Source of the DNA: Gluconobacter wancherniae NBRC 103581
GTDB lineage: Bacteria; Pseudomonadota; Alphaproteobacteria; Acetobacterales; Acetobacteraceae
Length of the DNA stretch: 64,000 bases
Reading direction: 5' to 3'
NCBI RefSeq assembly: GCF_007988885.1
Contig: NZ_BJUZ01000001.1
Span: forward strand, 806,001-870,000
In this document: positions 1-8,683 of the stretch, piece after piece
How positions within the stretch are numbered: position 1 is the stretch's first letter
Layout of the letters: each line of letters begins with the position of its first letter
Position numbers and translations under genes: made by a program
Notes under the pieces: model-generated
Told to the model about the DNA's origin: nothing
What the model saw: only the letters and a program-made list of their open reading frames with translations
Databases searched by the model: none

Positions 1-209
1 GCACAGCCGTGGTTTCGATGCCTGGAAAATGGGCATGGCTTCTCGGACGTCTGACGCCTGAAAAATCTGATGATATTCTTGAATATCTGAAGCTCTATGA
101 AGCGTCCCGAACAGGCACCGTAATGCCATCCAAACGCCCGGCCTCCCTGTCAGATATGGTTCTTGGTCGTATTCCCGCCGCGCTTATCGCTTTACAGGAG
201 CCATCATGA
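1..209 (+). CDS. C-terminal end of a DUF1636-type predicted metal-binding protein (partial)
   Basis: The reading frame is open from the first bases of the window and ends at 209, so only about the last 69 residues are visible. The remaining text (a PGKWAWLLG stretch, then a DILEYLKLYE helix, an RP..S motif and a final LGRIPAAL) resembles the end of DUF1636 proteins, small proteins often encoded beside cobW. That assignment is from memory of the family and was not searched. Its stop overlaps the cobW start as ATGA, so it is almost certainly translationally coupled to cobW and part of the same operon. Function is unknown; a role in metal handling for corrinoid synthesis is inferred from position only. 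Confidence 0.6.
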   Translation, partial: TAVVSMPGKWAWLLGRLTPEKSDDILEYLKLYEASRTGTVMPSKRPASLSDMVLGRIPAALIALQEPS

Positions 210-1258
210 ACCAGAACATCGCTGCGACCACAGCAAAGAAAATCCCTGTCACAATTATTACGGGCTTTCTTGGGGCAGGAAAAACCACCCTCCTGCGTAA
301 CCTGCTCTCGCGTTCAAACGGTCGGCGCATTGCGATTGTCGTCAACGAATTTGGGTCGTTGGGGATTGACGGAGAAATCCTCCGTTCCTGCGGTATCGAG
401 GGGTGTGCAGACGATGATATCGTCGAACTCACCAATGGCTGTCTGTGCTGCACCGTTGCAGATGATTTCATCCCAACCATGGAATCCCTTATCGACAGAC
501 CAAATCCCCCAGAACACATCGTTATTGAAACGTCTGGACTGGCGCTCCCCAAGCCGCTTCTGAAGGCATTCAGCTGGCCCGGAATTCGTACCCGCATGAC
601 GGTCGATGGCGTCATTACACTTGTGGACGCGCCTGCGGTTGCCAGCGGCCGATTTGCGGATGATCCGGAGGCAGTGGCCCTGCAACGTCAGGAAGATCCA
701 TCTCTGGATCACGATAACCCGCTTGCTGAAGTTTACGAGGATCAGCTTAATGCAGCGGATCTGGTCGTACTCAACAAGACAGACCTGCTGGACGAGGCTG
801 CTTTGGCACTGGTCGAGCGCAATATTGCCGATGTCGTCTCCCGCAAACTCGTGACGCTTCGTGCGGTCGAGGGGCGGCTGGACCCGGCCATCCTGCTCGG
901 AATTGGTGCAGCGGCCGAAGACGATCTTGAAAAGCGCCCTTCGAACCATGATGGTGCAGACGATCACGAGCACGATGATTTCGAAAGTTTCGTCGTGACC
1001 GTCCCTGAGCAGAAATCTGCAGATGATTTTCTGATCCATCTGGCAGAAGTCGCTAGCAAATATGACATTCTGAGGATGAAGGGATTTGCAGCAGTCACGG
1101 GCAAGAAAATGCGTCTGGCGGTGCAGGGCGTGGGAACGCGCTTTCGCCATGAATTCGATGTTCCATTGTCAGGAGAGCACCGGGAAGGGCGTATTGTGGT
1201 CATAGGGCAGCACGGATTTGATCGTGCCGCAATTGAAGCTGATCTGATGCGGCTCTGA
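206..1258 (+). CDS. cobW: CobW, COG0523-family GTPase / metallochaperone
   Basis: A 350-residue G3E-family GTPase thought to deliver metal, probably cobalt, during cobalamin synthesis. Visible are the P-loop GFLGAGKTT (about residues 20-28), the family metal-binding motif GCLCC (78-82), the guanine-specificity motif NKTD (190-193) and a His/Asp-rich linker (NHDG..DDHEHDD, about 247-258) before the C-terminal CobW_C domain. These features together are diagnostic of the family. The start overlaps the previous stop by four bases and cobN follows after 9 bases, so it sits in the cob operon. The precise molecular role of CobW is still debated in the literature; cobalt loading for CobN is the usual suggestion. 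Confidence 0.93.
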   Translation: MNQNIAATTAKKIPVTIITGFLGAGKTTLLRNLLSRSNGRRIAIVVNEFGSLGIDGEILRSCGIEGCADDDIVELTNGCLCCTVADDFIPTMESLIDRPNPPEHIVIETSGLALPKPLLKAFSWPGIRTRMTVDGVITLVDAPAVASGRFADDPEAVALQRQEDPSLDHDNPLAEVYEDQLNAADLVVLNKTDLLDEAALALVERNIADVVSRKLVTLRAVEGRLDPAILLGIGAAAEDDLEKRPSNHDGADDHEHDDFESFVVTVPEQKSADDFLIHLAEVASKYDILRMKGFAAVTGKKMRLAVQGVGTRFRHEFDVPLSGEHREGRIVVIGQHGFDRAAIEADLMRL

Positions 1259-1267
1259 GGTCGGGCA

Positions 1268-4200
1268 ATGCATCTGCTAGTTCGGGAAAGACACGGAATA
1301 GACGCACAGGACGTGGCCGAGGATCTGGGCCATGAGCCAGCTGATGTCGTTTTCCTGTCTTTTTCGGACAGCGATCTTCTGGCTTTGGAGCAGGCTTATT
1401 TCCGCTTGAGCGAGCCGAAATTCTCGTTTCGTCTCGCCAATCTGGCGCGTTTGCGACACCCGATGTCAGTGGATCTGTATGTTGAGCAGACCATCGCCTT
1501 ATCGCGCTGTGTTGTGGTGCGTTTGCTGGGCGGGGTGGATTACTGGCGTTACGGCGTGGAGGAAGTTCGTAACTGCTGCAAGCGGCTTGGCATCAAACTT
1601 GTACTCCTTCCTGGCGATGCGCGAGACGATGAGCGTCTTTCACAATGGTCGGGTGTAGACGGTAATACCTACGCTCGCCTTGATGGTTTTCTGAAGTTTG
1701 GCGGCCCGGAGAACGTGCGAGGCGCGTTGACGCTGATGGCGAGCCTTGCGGGGCAGGGCGATGATGATGGCTCTTCACCCGCCCCTCTTCCTGCCGCAGG
1801 GATATATCTGAGTACCTCTTCTGGACAGCCATACCGCGCGGTTATCGTGTTTTATCGCGCGCATCTGTTGGCAAACGACGTCTCTGCAATAGACGAACTT
1901 GCAAAAGCCCTCGAAAAACAGGGGATTGCCGCAGACGCCGTATATGTATCGTCACTCAAGAGTGCAGAGGCAGCAACATTCCTGCGGGCACAGCTCTGCG
2001 CGAGCAATCCTCATGTCGTGCTGAACGCAACGTTCTTTGCTGCGCGTGGAGAGGCTGGGGCTTCGTCTCCTCTGGATGAGGCAGGCGTGCCTGTGCTTCA
2101 GGTGCTACAGCCCGGATCGACATTTGCGGCATGGAACGAGAGCGCGCGTGGACTGTCTCAGACTGATCTGGCCATGCAGGTCGTTCTTCCCGAACTTGAT
2201 GGACGCCTCTCCTCCGCGCCAATTTCGTTCAAGGGTGAGAGTGCGCCCGGTCTACCTGCGCGCCATACTCCCTATGAGCCGGGTATTCTCTCTGCGGCTA
2301 TGCAGGCCAAAGGATGGGTACGGCTGGCGGTTCTGACACCTTCGGAACGACGGATCGCAATCGTCCTCTCTGATTATCCCGGTGCCTCGGGGCAAATGGC
2401 ACATGCAGTTGGACTGGATGCGTTTGCAAGTCTGTGCTCGATTTTCTCACTTTTAAAAGATGCGGGATATGACTGCGATCCTGCACCTTTTTCCTCCCCG
2501 TCATCGTTGATTGGGAAACTTTGTGAGGGGGAAGGCAACGTCATCCTGACCCTTGATGAGTACACCGAGGCTTTCGAAACACTGCCGGAAGGGTTTCGTG
2601 AAAGCATAATCGATGCGTGGGGCGAACCCGAAGAAGATGCTTCCCTAAGGGATAGCATGTTCTGTTTGCGATATATCGCTTTTGGAAAAATCATCGTTGC
2701 TGTTCAGCCAGATCGCGGCAGCGAGCAGGACCGCAAGGCGCAGTATCACGACCCTGATCGGCCACCACGACATGCTTATGTTGCTTTTTATCTGTGGCTA
2801 AGACGGAAAATGGCGGTAGATGCCATGGTTCACCTGGGGACGCACGGTACGCTGGAATGGCTGCCCGGGAAGGCCGTAGCGCTCTCTGATTCCTGTGCGC
2901 CGGACGTGCTGAGTGGCGGAATGCCTGTCATTTATCCTTTCATCGTTAATAATCCCGGAGAGGCAGCAGCAGCCAAAAGACGCCTTGGTGCCGTGACGAT
3001 AGGGCACATGACGCCCCCCGTGATGAAAGCGGACCTTGATGAGCACATGGCGGAGTTGGAGCGGCTGATTGATGAGTTTGCTGAGGCTGATGGGTTGGAC
3101 CGTCGTCGTGGTGCGATCCTGAGGCGTCAGATTCTTGAGCGCGCAACAGGAATGGGCGTTCTGGCGGAAAGTGGTGTTCGCCCCGGCGACGGGGACGAAA
3201 CCGAGGCGCTTGCTCGCCTTGATGCCTATTTGTGTGACGTCAAGGACCTTCAGATCCGCGATGGCCTGCATGTCTTCGGGAAGGTAGCCCCCCGCATTGA
3301 TACTCTGGTTGAATCAATATCATCTGCGGGCGGAGGAAGTGCGGAGGAAGTAGCTATCCGTGTGAGGGCCAGCGCACAGGCGGAAGCCCATGCGCTTTTG
3401 GATGCACTGGATGGACGTTTCATCGAGCCGGGACCTGCAAGCGCGCCTACACGTGGCCGAATGGACGTCCTGCCGACGGGTCGTAACCTGTTTACTGTAG
3501 ATCCACGTGCCATACCCACCGCCGCGGCCGTCGAACTGGCACGATTGCAGGAGCGGCAGATGCTTCTTCGCCATCTGCAGGAAGAGGGGGAGCCACTTCA
3601 GCGGATTGTTATGGATATCTGGGGCTCCGCCAGTCTGCGGACCGGTGGAGAAGACCTTGCGCTCGCATTGCTGCTGATGGGTGTGGTGCCTGTTTGGGAT
3701 GATGGCAGCGGGCGTGTTTCGGGCATTGAAATTATTCCACTTGCCGTTCTTGATCGCCCGAGAGTGGACGTAACGCTGCGTATTTCAGGGCTTTTCCGAG
3801 ACGCTTTCCCCGCCCAGATTGCATTGTTTGACCAAGCTGTTCAGGCCGTCGCTGCAAGGGAGGAAGACGCTGAGTGGAATCCCCTCGCAGGTACGGTTTA
3901 TGGGCTTGAGGGGCAGGCGCGCGCCGATGCCTCAGCGCGGATCTTCGGTGCTGCTCCCGGCGCTTATGGAACAGGTATTGAGGCCGCTCTTGCAGATAAT
4001 TCCTGGCAGGACAGCGATGCCCTTGGCCGTTCGTTCATCGCTGGGAGCGGGTGGGCTTACGGGGGTGGTCGCGAAGGACAGCGTATGGATGATGCGTTCG
4101 CATTGAGGATGCAGCAGGCAGACGCAATCGTGCATGTGCAGGATCATGCCGAAATGGATATTCTGGAGAGCCCGGATATTGCGGCTCACGAGGGGGGGCT

Positions 4201-4621
4201 GGCCGCAGCGGCACAGGCTATGGGGGCCACTCCGACACTGTGGCACGGAGATACCTCCCGGCCAGACGCACCAAAACTGAGGGGCATGCAGGCCGAAATT
4301 GCGCGGGTCGTGCGTGGGCGGCTCGCAAATCCGCGCTGGATCGAAGGAATGCGCCAACACGATTACCGAGGCGCCGCAGAAATATCCCGAGGACTAGACG
4401 CTCTATGTGGGTTCGCCGCGACGCTTCCCACACGCTTTGATCGGCAGTTTGATCTTGTTTTTGCTGCAACCCTCGGAGATCCGGCATGTGATGATTTCCT
4501 CAAGGCGATGAATCCACAAGCCAGAGAGGCAATGCGCCTACGCTTTGTGCAAATGGTAGAGCGTGGGCTCTGGCACCCGAGGCTGAACAGCACCATGGCG
4601 CAGCTGGATGGCGAGGCATGA
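1268..4621 (+). CDS. cobN: CobN, large subunit of aerobic cobaltochelatase
   Basis: A 1117-residue member of the CobN/BchH magnesium/cobalt chelatase large-subunit family. In the aerobic pathway it inserts Co2+ into hydrogenobyrinic acid a,c-diamide together with CobS and CobT. The family motif HLGTHGTLEWLPGK is seen from His522, and the C-terminal part carries the typical RGRLANPRWIEGM stretch. It is somewhat shorter than my recollection of classical CobN (around 1250 residues), but both ends look intact: the start lies 9 bases after cobW and the stop overlaps the cobG start. No CobS or CobT gene is in the window, so the ATPase partners must be elsewhere. Confidence 0.95.
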   Translation: MHLLVRERHGIDAQDVAEDLGHEPADVVFLSFSDSDLLALEQAYFRLSEPKFSFRLANLARLRHPMSVDLYVEQTIALSRCVVVRLLGGVDYWRYGVEEVRNCCKRLGIKLVLLPGDARDDERLSQWSGVDGNTYARLDGFLKFGGPENVRGALTLMASLAGQGDDDGSSPAPLPAAGIYLSTSSGQPYRAVIVFYRAHLLANDVSAIDELAKALEKQGIAADAVYVSSLKSAEAATFLRAQLCASNPHVVLNATFFAARGEAGASSPLDEAGVPVLQVLQPGSTFAAWNESARGLSQTDLAMQVVLPELDGRLSSAPISFKGESAPGLPARHTPYEPGILSAAMQAKGWVRLAVLTPSERRIAIVLSDYPGASGQMAHAVGLDAFASLCSIFSLLKDAGYDCDPAPFSSPSSLIGKLCEGEGNVILTLDEYTEAFETLPEGFRESIIDAWGEPEEDASLRDSMFCLRYIAFGKIIVAVQPDRGSEQDRKAQYHDPDRPPRHAYVAFYLWLRRKMAVDAMVHLGTHGTLEWLPGKAVALSDSCAPDVLSGGMPVIYPFIVNNPGEAAAAKRRLGAVTIGHMTPPVMKADLDEHMAELERLIDEFAEADGLDRRRGAILRRQILERATGMGVLAESGVRPGDGDETEALARLDAYLCDVKDLQIRDGLHVFGKVAPRIDTLVESISSAGGGSAEEVAIRVRASAQAEAHALLDALDGRFIEPGPASAPTRGRMDVLPTGRNLFTVDPRAIPTAAAVELARLQERQMLLRHLQEEGEPLQRIVMDIWGSASLRTGGEDLALALLLMGVVPVWDDGSGRVSGIEIIPLAVLDRPRVDVTLRISGLFRDAFPAQIALFDQAVQAVAAREEDAEWNPLAGTVYGLEGQARADASARIFGAAPGAYGTGIEAALADNSWQDSDALGRSFIAGSGWAYGGGREGQRMDDAFALRMQQADAIVHVQDHAEMDILESPDIAAHEGGLAAAAQAMGATPTLWHGDTSRPDAPKLRGMQAEIARVVRGRLANPRWIEGMRQHDYRGAAEISRGLDALCGFAATLPTRFDRQFDLVFAATLGDPACDDFLKAMNPQAREAMRLRFVQMVERGLWHPRLNSTMAQLDGEA

Positions 4622-5811
4622 TGCGCGAGATGTCTCTGGTGAAGGGATGGTGCCCAGACATGTTTGCACCTATGCAGGCTGCCGATGGCTGGCTTGTGCG
4701 GTTTCGCCCGGATTTGGGGCGTTTCTCTTCTGAAGCCCTTCTGCAAATTGCGGATATTGCAGAGACTTACGGAAACGGCATCATTGAGCTGACAAACCGG
4801 GGCAATCTGCAACTTCGGGGCTTTGTATTCAATCAGATTCCTGAGGTCGCCCGGAAAGCGATTGCATATGGATTGATTGCCGCTGACCCGGTTGAGGAAA
4901 AGAGGCGCGGCCTTCTTGTGTCGCCTCTCGCCGGGCTTGATCCTGCCTGTGATCGTTCTACGCTTGAATGTGCAGCCGCGCTCAGATCCTCTCTTGTGCA
5001 GGAGACGGCGTTTGCATCCCTGCCTGACAAGTTCAGTTTTGTCGTTGATGGTGGCGGATATTTTCCCTCAGGCTCCCTTTCGGCTGACATCATGCTTCGT
5101 GCAGAAAATGGCAGATGGCACGTTGCCTGTGGGCAGGCGCGCAGTGAAGAGACAAGCCTTGAGGCGGCAATCATGATGGCAGTCAAAGTCATTCATGCGT
5201 TTTTGGAAAATGCTGATGCGCTGCGTCCTTCAACGCATGTGCAGATGGGACAGGTCTATCTGCAGAAAGCCGGTGCCCAGTCACGAGCGTGCAGCTCTGG
5301 GGGGGGCATTCCCAGCGTTGTAGGCCTACTCGCTGGAAACGCCTCAGGGCTTGGTGTCCCGTTGGGGCGAATGGATGCGTGTGCGTTACGGGTTGGCGCA
5401 CAAATTGCACGCTCTTCTGGTGATGGTATCGTCAGGACAACGCCGTGGCGCAGTCTGGTAGTTTCGGGCGCAGTATCCACAGTACAGGGTTTCGTGACGG
5501 AAGCGACGGACGCCCGTCTCAGGGTGCAGGCCTGTGTCGGCAAAACCGGGTGCGCACGAGGGGCTGCAAAAGTGGGGGCAGATGCCCTGTATCTCGCTCT
5601 TGATGTTCCGACTGGTCGTACATTGCATGTCTCAGGATGTTCTAAGGGGTGTGCACATCCATCACCTGCGGATATGACGCTTGTGGCGCGGGATGGAGTA
5701 TATGACGCGGCCCGTAATGCGACAGCTTCCGACGCGATACGGTGGCGAGGACTGAACATCCAGCAGGTTTCTGCGCTGTTGCGCACTGAATTTAAGGAGA
5801 CGGATGCGTGA
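4618..5811 (+). CDS. cobG: CobG, precorrin-3B synthase
   Basis: A 397-residue protein of the sulfite/nitrite reductase fold that uses O2 to hydroxylate precorrin-3A and form the lactone of precorrin-3B, the step that defines the aerobic route. The four cysteines for the 4Fe-4S cluster are visible in two pairs: CVGKTGC (Cys306, Cys312) and CSKGC (Cys341, Cys345). The N-terminal ferredoxin-like half (TNRGNLQLRG around residues 59-68) also fits. The start overlaps the cobN stop by four bases; two adjacent ATGs (4618, 4621) are possible starts and the first is chosen for the overlap. Presence of CobG rather than CobZ indicates the Pseudomonas denitrificans-like variant. Confidence 0.93.
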   Translation: MMREMSLVKGWCPDMFAPMQAADGWLVRFRPDLGRFSSEALLQIADIAETYGNGIIELTNRGNLQLRGFVFNQIPEVARKAIAYGLIAADPVEEKRRGLLVSPLAGLDPACDRSTLECAAALRSSLVQETAFASLPDKFSFVVDGGGYFPSGSLSADIMLRAENGRWHVACGQARSEETSLEAAIMMAVKVIHAFLENADALRPSTHVQMGQVYLQKAGAQSRACSSGGGIPSVVGLLAGNASGLGVPLGRMDACALRVGAQIARSSGDGIVRTTPWRSLVVSGAVSTVQGFVTEATDARLRVQACVGKTGCARGAAKVGADALYLALDVPTGRTLHVSGCSKGCAHPSPADMTLVARDGVYDAARNATASDAIRWRGLNIQQVSALLRTEFKETDA

Positions 5812-6449
5812 GCGGCCGGACATCTCGATATGACTATATCCGCGAGGGAGCTGCGATCTATGCTCGCTCCTTCGCGACCATCCGTGCCGAGGCAGACCTC
5901 TCACGCTTTACCTCCGAACAGGCGCAGATCGCCGTGCGGATCATTCATGCGTGCGGAATGGTGGATGTTGCGCCGTTCGTGCACATGTCCAGCGATCTGG
6001 TTTCATCGGCTCGAGCAGCGCTGAGAGCTGGATGCCCTGTTCTGTGTGACTCCGAGATGGTTGCACATGGCGTCACGCGTGCGCGTCTTCCCGCCGATAA
6101 TCAGGTTCTGTGCACGCTACGCGACCCACGGGTGCCAGATCTGGCACAGAAAATCGGGAACACCCGGTCCGCTGCCGCACTGGATCTGTGGGGGCCGCTG
6201 CTGGATGGAGCCGTCGTCGCAATCGGCAACGCGCCGACGGCTCTTTTCCATTTGCTGGAAATGATAGATGCAGGTGCACCGCGCCCAGCGGTCATCATTG
6301 GCATGCCGGTCGGGTTTGTTGGGGCCGTAGAATCAAAGGACGCTCTGGCAGAACGGGATGACCTTGAACATATCATCGTCCGGGGACGGCTCGGGGGAAG
6401 CGCCATGGCTGCGGCAACGATCAATGCCCTCGCGAGTGAAACCGAATGA
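5808..6449 (+). CDS. cobH: CobH, precorrin-8X methylmutase
   Basis: A 213-residue CobH/CbiC protein that moves the C-11 methyl group to C-12 and gives hydrogenobyrinic acid. The conserved catalytic histidine is in IIHACGM (His47), and the C-terminal part shows the family text PVGFVGA.ESK. It starts with GTG inside the cobG stop (GTGA, four-base overlap) and its own stop overlaps the cobI ATG in the same way. Length and motifs are normal for the family. Confidence 0.95.
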   Translation: MSGRTSRYDYIREGAAIYARSFATIRAEADLSRFTSEQAQIAVRIIHACGMVDVAPFVHMSSDLVSSARAALRAGCPVLCDSEMVAHGVTRARLPADNQVLCTLRDPRVPDLAQKIGNTRSAAALDLWGPLLDGAVVAIGNAPTALFHLLEMIDAGAPRPAVIIGMPVGFVGAVESKDALAERDDLEHIIVRGRLGGSAMAAATINALASETE

Positions 6450-7171
6450 CCAGCGGTACTGTCCATATTGTCGGGGTGGGACCGGGCGATCCTGAACTGC
6501 TGACATTGAAAGCTGCACGGGTGATCGGTCAGTCTGGTGTTGTGGCGTATTTCTGTCGCCATGACCGTATGGGGCACGCTCGCCGTATCGCTGACGCACA
6601 TATTAGCGAAGGTACGGAGGAGTTGCGCTTTGCATATCCCTTCACAATCGAACGCGCAGTCAGTGATCCATCCTATCATGACGGAATGGGCACCTTTTAC
6701 GACGAGTGTGCGGATAAGATTGCAGCGGTAACTGCGGCAGGGCGCGATGTGGCGCTCCTGTGCGAAGGCGATCCGTTCCTTTACGGCTCTGCGATGTATC
6801 TGTTTGATCGTCTGAGAGAGACGGTGGAGTGTCGCATCGTGCCCGGAATCACGGGGATGGGCGGATGCTGGTCTGAGGCCGCTGTTCCCATGACGCATGG
6901 AGATGATGTTCTGTGCGTTCTTCCAGCAACAATGCCCGAAGACGAGCTGGCGAGCTGGCTTATAAAAACTGACGCGGCTGTCGTCATGAAGCTGGGGCGC
7001 AATTTGCCCAAACTGCGATCTGCGCTGGAACGTGCCGGGCGAAGCGCCGAGGCTGTTTACGTGGAGCGGGGGACGCAGCAGGATTCCCGTGTTACTCGGC
7101 TGGAAGACATGGACGGCCCTGCACCGTATTTCTCGCTGGCTCTTCTGCCCGGCCGTCGCGGGGTTCGATGA
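6446..7171 (+). CDS. cobI: CobI, precorrin-2 C20-methyltransferase
   Basis: A 241-residue SAM-dependent tetrapyrrole methylase that methylates precorrin-2 at C-20 to give precorrin-3A, the CobG substrate. The N-terminal glycine-rich loop VGVGPGDPELLTLKA and the CEGDPFLYGSAMYL motif (around residues 100-115) match the CobI/CbiL branch of the family. It overlaps cobH at its start and cobJ at its stop by four bases each, so translation is probably coupled through cobG-cobH-cobI-cobJ. Confidence 0.93.
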   Translation: MTSGTVHIVGVGPGDPELLTLKAARVIGQSGVVAYFCRHDRMGHARRIADAHISEGTEELRFAYPFTIERAVSDPSYHDGMGTFYDECADKIAAVTAAGRDVALLCEGDPFLYGSAMYLFDRLRETVECRIVPGITGMGGCWSEAAVPMTHGDDVLCVLPATMPEDELASWLIKTDAAVVMKLGRNLPKLRSALERAGRSAEAVYVERGTQQDSRVTRLEDMDGPAPYFSLALLPGRRGVR

Positions 7172-7920
7172 GTCGTCTTTTTGTCGTAGGGCTTGGGCCC
7201 GGAAGTCAGTCCCAGCTAACGCCAGAGGCACAAAGTGCTCTGGAGGGTGCGACTGATTTGGTTGGCTATGGCCCATATGTCGAGCGGGTGCGTGTAGCAC
7301 CACATGTTCGTCGGCATGGAACAGATAATCGCGTTGAGATTGACCGTGCACGCCATGCGCTGAAAATGACGCTCGAAGGACGCCAGGTCGTTGTGGTTTC
7401 TGGCGGCGATTCAGGTGTTTTCGGTATGGCCAGCGCGGTATTTGAGGCCATCGAGAACGGCCCTCCTGCATGGCGTTCCATTGAGGTGACGGTCATACCA
7501 GGTGTGACGGCGGTCCTCGCTGCTGCGGCACGTCTCGGGGCGCCTTTGGGGGGCGATTTCTGCGTGATTTCGCTTTCTGATAATCTCAAGCCGTGGGAGA
7601 CGGTGTGTCGTCGGCTGAGGCTTGCAGCCGAGGCAGGATTTGTCATTGCGCTGTATAATGCGCGTTCCAAAGCCCGACCGTGGCAATTAGGGGAAGCTTT
7701 CGATCTGCTTCGTCAAAACGTTTCTGGAAATGTACCGGTGGCCTTCGCGCGTGCGGTGGGCAGGCCCGACGAACGCATTATTCTGACGGATCTGGAAAGC
7801 GCGGACCCTGAACTGGTGGATATGAGCACGCTCGTTCTGATCGGCTGCCGTTTGACACGGACCATAGCGCGGGCAGATGGGGGGCAGTGGCTCTATACGT
7901 CCCGCAAGGTCGAGGCGTGA
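7168..7920 (+). CDS. cobJ: CobJ, precorrin-3B C17-methyltransferase
   Basis: A 250-residue tetrapyrrole methylase that methylates C-17 and contracts the macrocycle to give precorrin-4. Seen are the N-terminal VVGLGPGSQSQLTPEA loop, the VGYGPYVERV segment typical of CobJ/CbiH and the VSGGDSGVFGMA motif. It has the short single-domain form. Its last 28 bases overlap the 3' end of cobK on the other strand, so the two genes converge with overlapping coding ends. Confidence 0.93.
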   Translation: MSRLFVVGLGPGSQSQLTPEAQSALEGATDLVGYGPYVERVRVAPHVRRHGTDNRVEIDRARHALKMTLEGRQVVVVSGGDSGVFGMASAVFEAIENGPPAWRSIEVTVIPGVTAVLAAAARLGAPLGGDFCVISLSDNLKPWETVCRRLRLAAEAGFVIALYNARSKARPWQLGEAFDLLRQNVSGNVPVAFARAVGRPDERIILTDLESADPELVDMSTLVLIGCRLTRTIARADGGQWLYTSRKVEA

Positions 7921-8654
7921 CGCACGGCCTGAAGCCAGTCCAGGGCTTCACGCGCGGTTTCGGCATGCAGAGACGGTGGCAGGAGAGGACGCTGGATCAT
8001 GATCACGGGCAGCCCAAGAGCGCGGGCCGCAAAAAGCTTGGCGCACGTCGCATCCGCCCCGGCATTTTTGGTAACGACGATATCGATCGCATGATGTTGC
8101 ATCAGGGCGATCTCGTCCTCAACCTCGAACGGGGGACGCGCGAGAACGAGAGTCACGTGCTGGGGCAGGAGGGTCGGGTCCGGCCTGTCTATACTTCGCA
8201 GAATATAATGATGGTGCGTGACCTCTCGAAACGGCTCAAGGTCCTTCCGCCCCGTGGTCAGGAAAACATTCCGCGGCTTTCTGCCGATCGCATGTGCGGC
8301 AGTTTTGATGTCGGAAACAGTTACCCATTGATCGCCGGGTTCCGGCTTCCATTCGGGACGTTCGATCCGCAACAGGGGTACGTTCTGCATTTCGCAAGCC
8401 ATCGCAGCATTGTGGCTCATACGCGCAGCGAAAGGGTGAGTCGCATCCACAACGGCGCGTATGGCGTTATGGCGAAGATAGGCCCGAAGACCATCGACGC
8501 CGCCGAAGCCCCCAATCCGGACTTTAACCTCCGGCAAAACAGGCGCCTGCGTGACGCCAGCCAAACAGAAGGTAGGGGCGAGTTCGGGGGCAGAGGTCAG
8601 CATACGTCCGAGTGCACTGGCTTCACTCGTGCCACCAAGGATCAGAACCCGCAT
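7893..8654 (-). CDS. cobK: CobK, precorrin-6A reductase
   Basis: A 253-residue NADPH-dependent reductase converting precorrin-6A to precorrin-6B (dihydro-precorrin-6). The start is set at the Met of MRVLILGGTSEASAL, where CobK proteins begin; ATGs three and ten codons upstream (8663, 8684) are alternatives. Family marks are the LGGTSEA nucleotide-binding start, the VDATHPFAARMS motif and FLTTGRKDL. It is encoded against the direction of the cob run: its 3' end overlaps cobJ, and its 5' end is 29 bases from the cobL start, so it needs its own promoter, which would lie inside or beyond the cobL start. Confidence 0.93.
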   Translation of the reverse strand: MRVLILGGTSEASALGRMLTSAPELAPTFCLAGVTQAPVLPEVKVRIGGFGGVDGLRAYLRHNAIRAVVDATHPFAARMSHNAAMACEMQNVPLLRIERPEWKPEPGDQWVTVSDIKTAAHAIGRKPRNVFLTTGRKDLEPFREVTHHHYILRSIDRPDPTLLPQHVTLVLARPPFEVEDEIALMQHHAIDIVVTKNAGADATCAKLFAARALGLPVIMIQRPLLPPSLHAETAREALDWLQAVRHASTLRDV

Positions 8655-8683
8655 GTTTTCCATTTCTCCGCCGGAGCCGGACA

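Noticed and set aside
314-1150. Open frame of 278 codons on the minus strand opposite cobW.
   Set aside because: Shadow of cobW in GC-rich DNA; no domain text.
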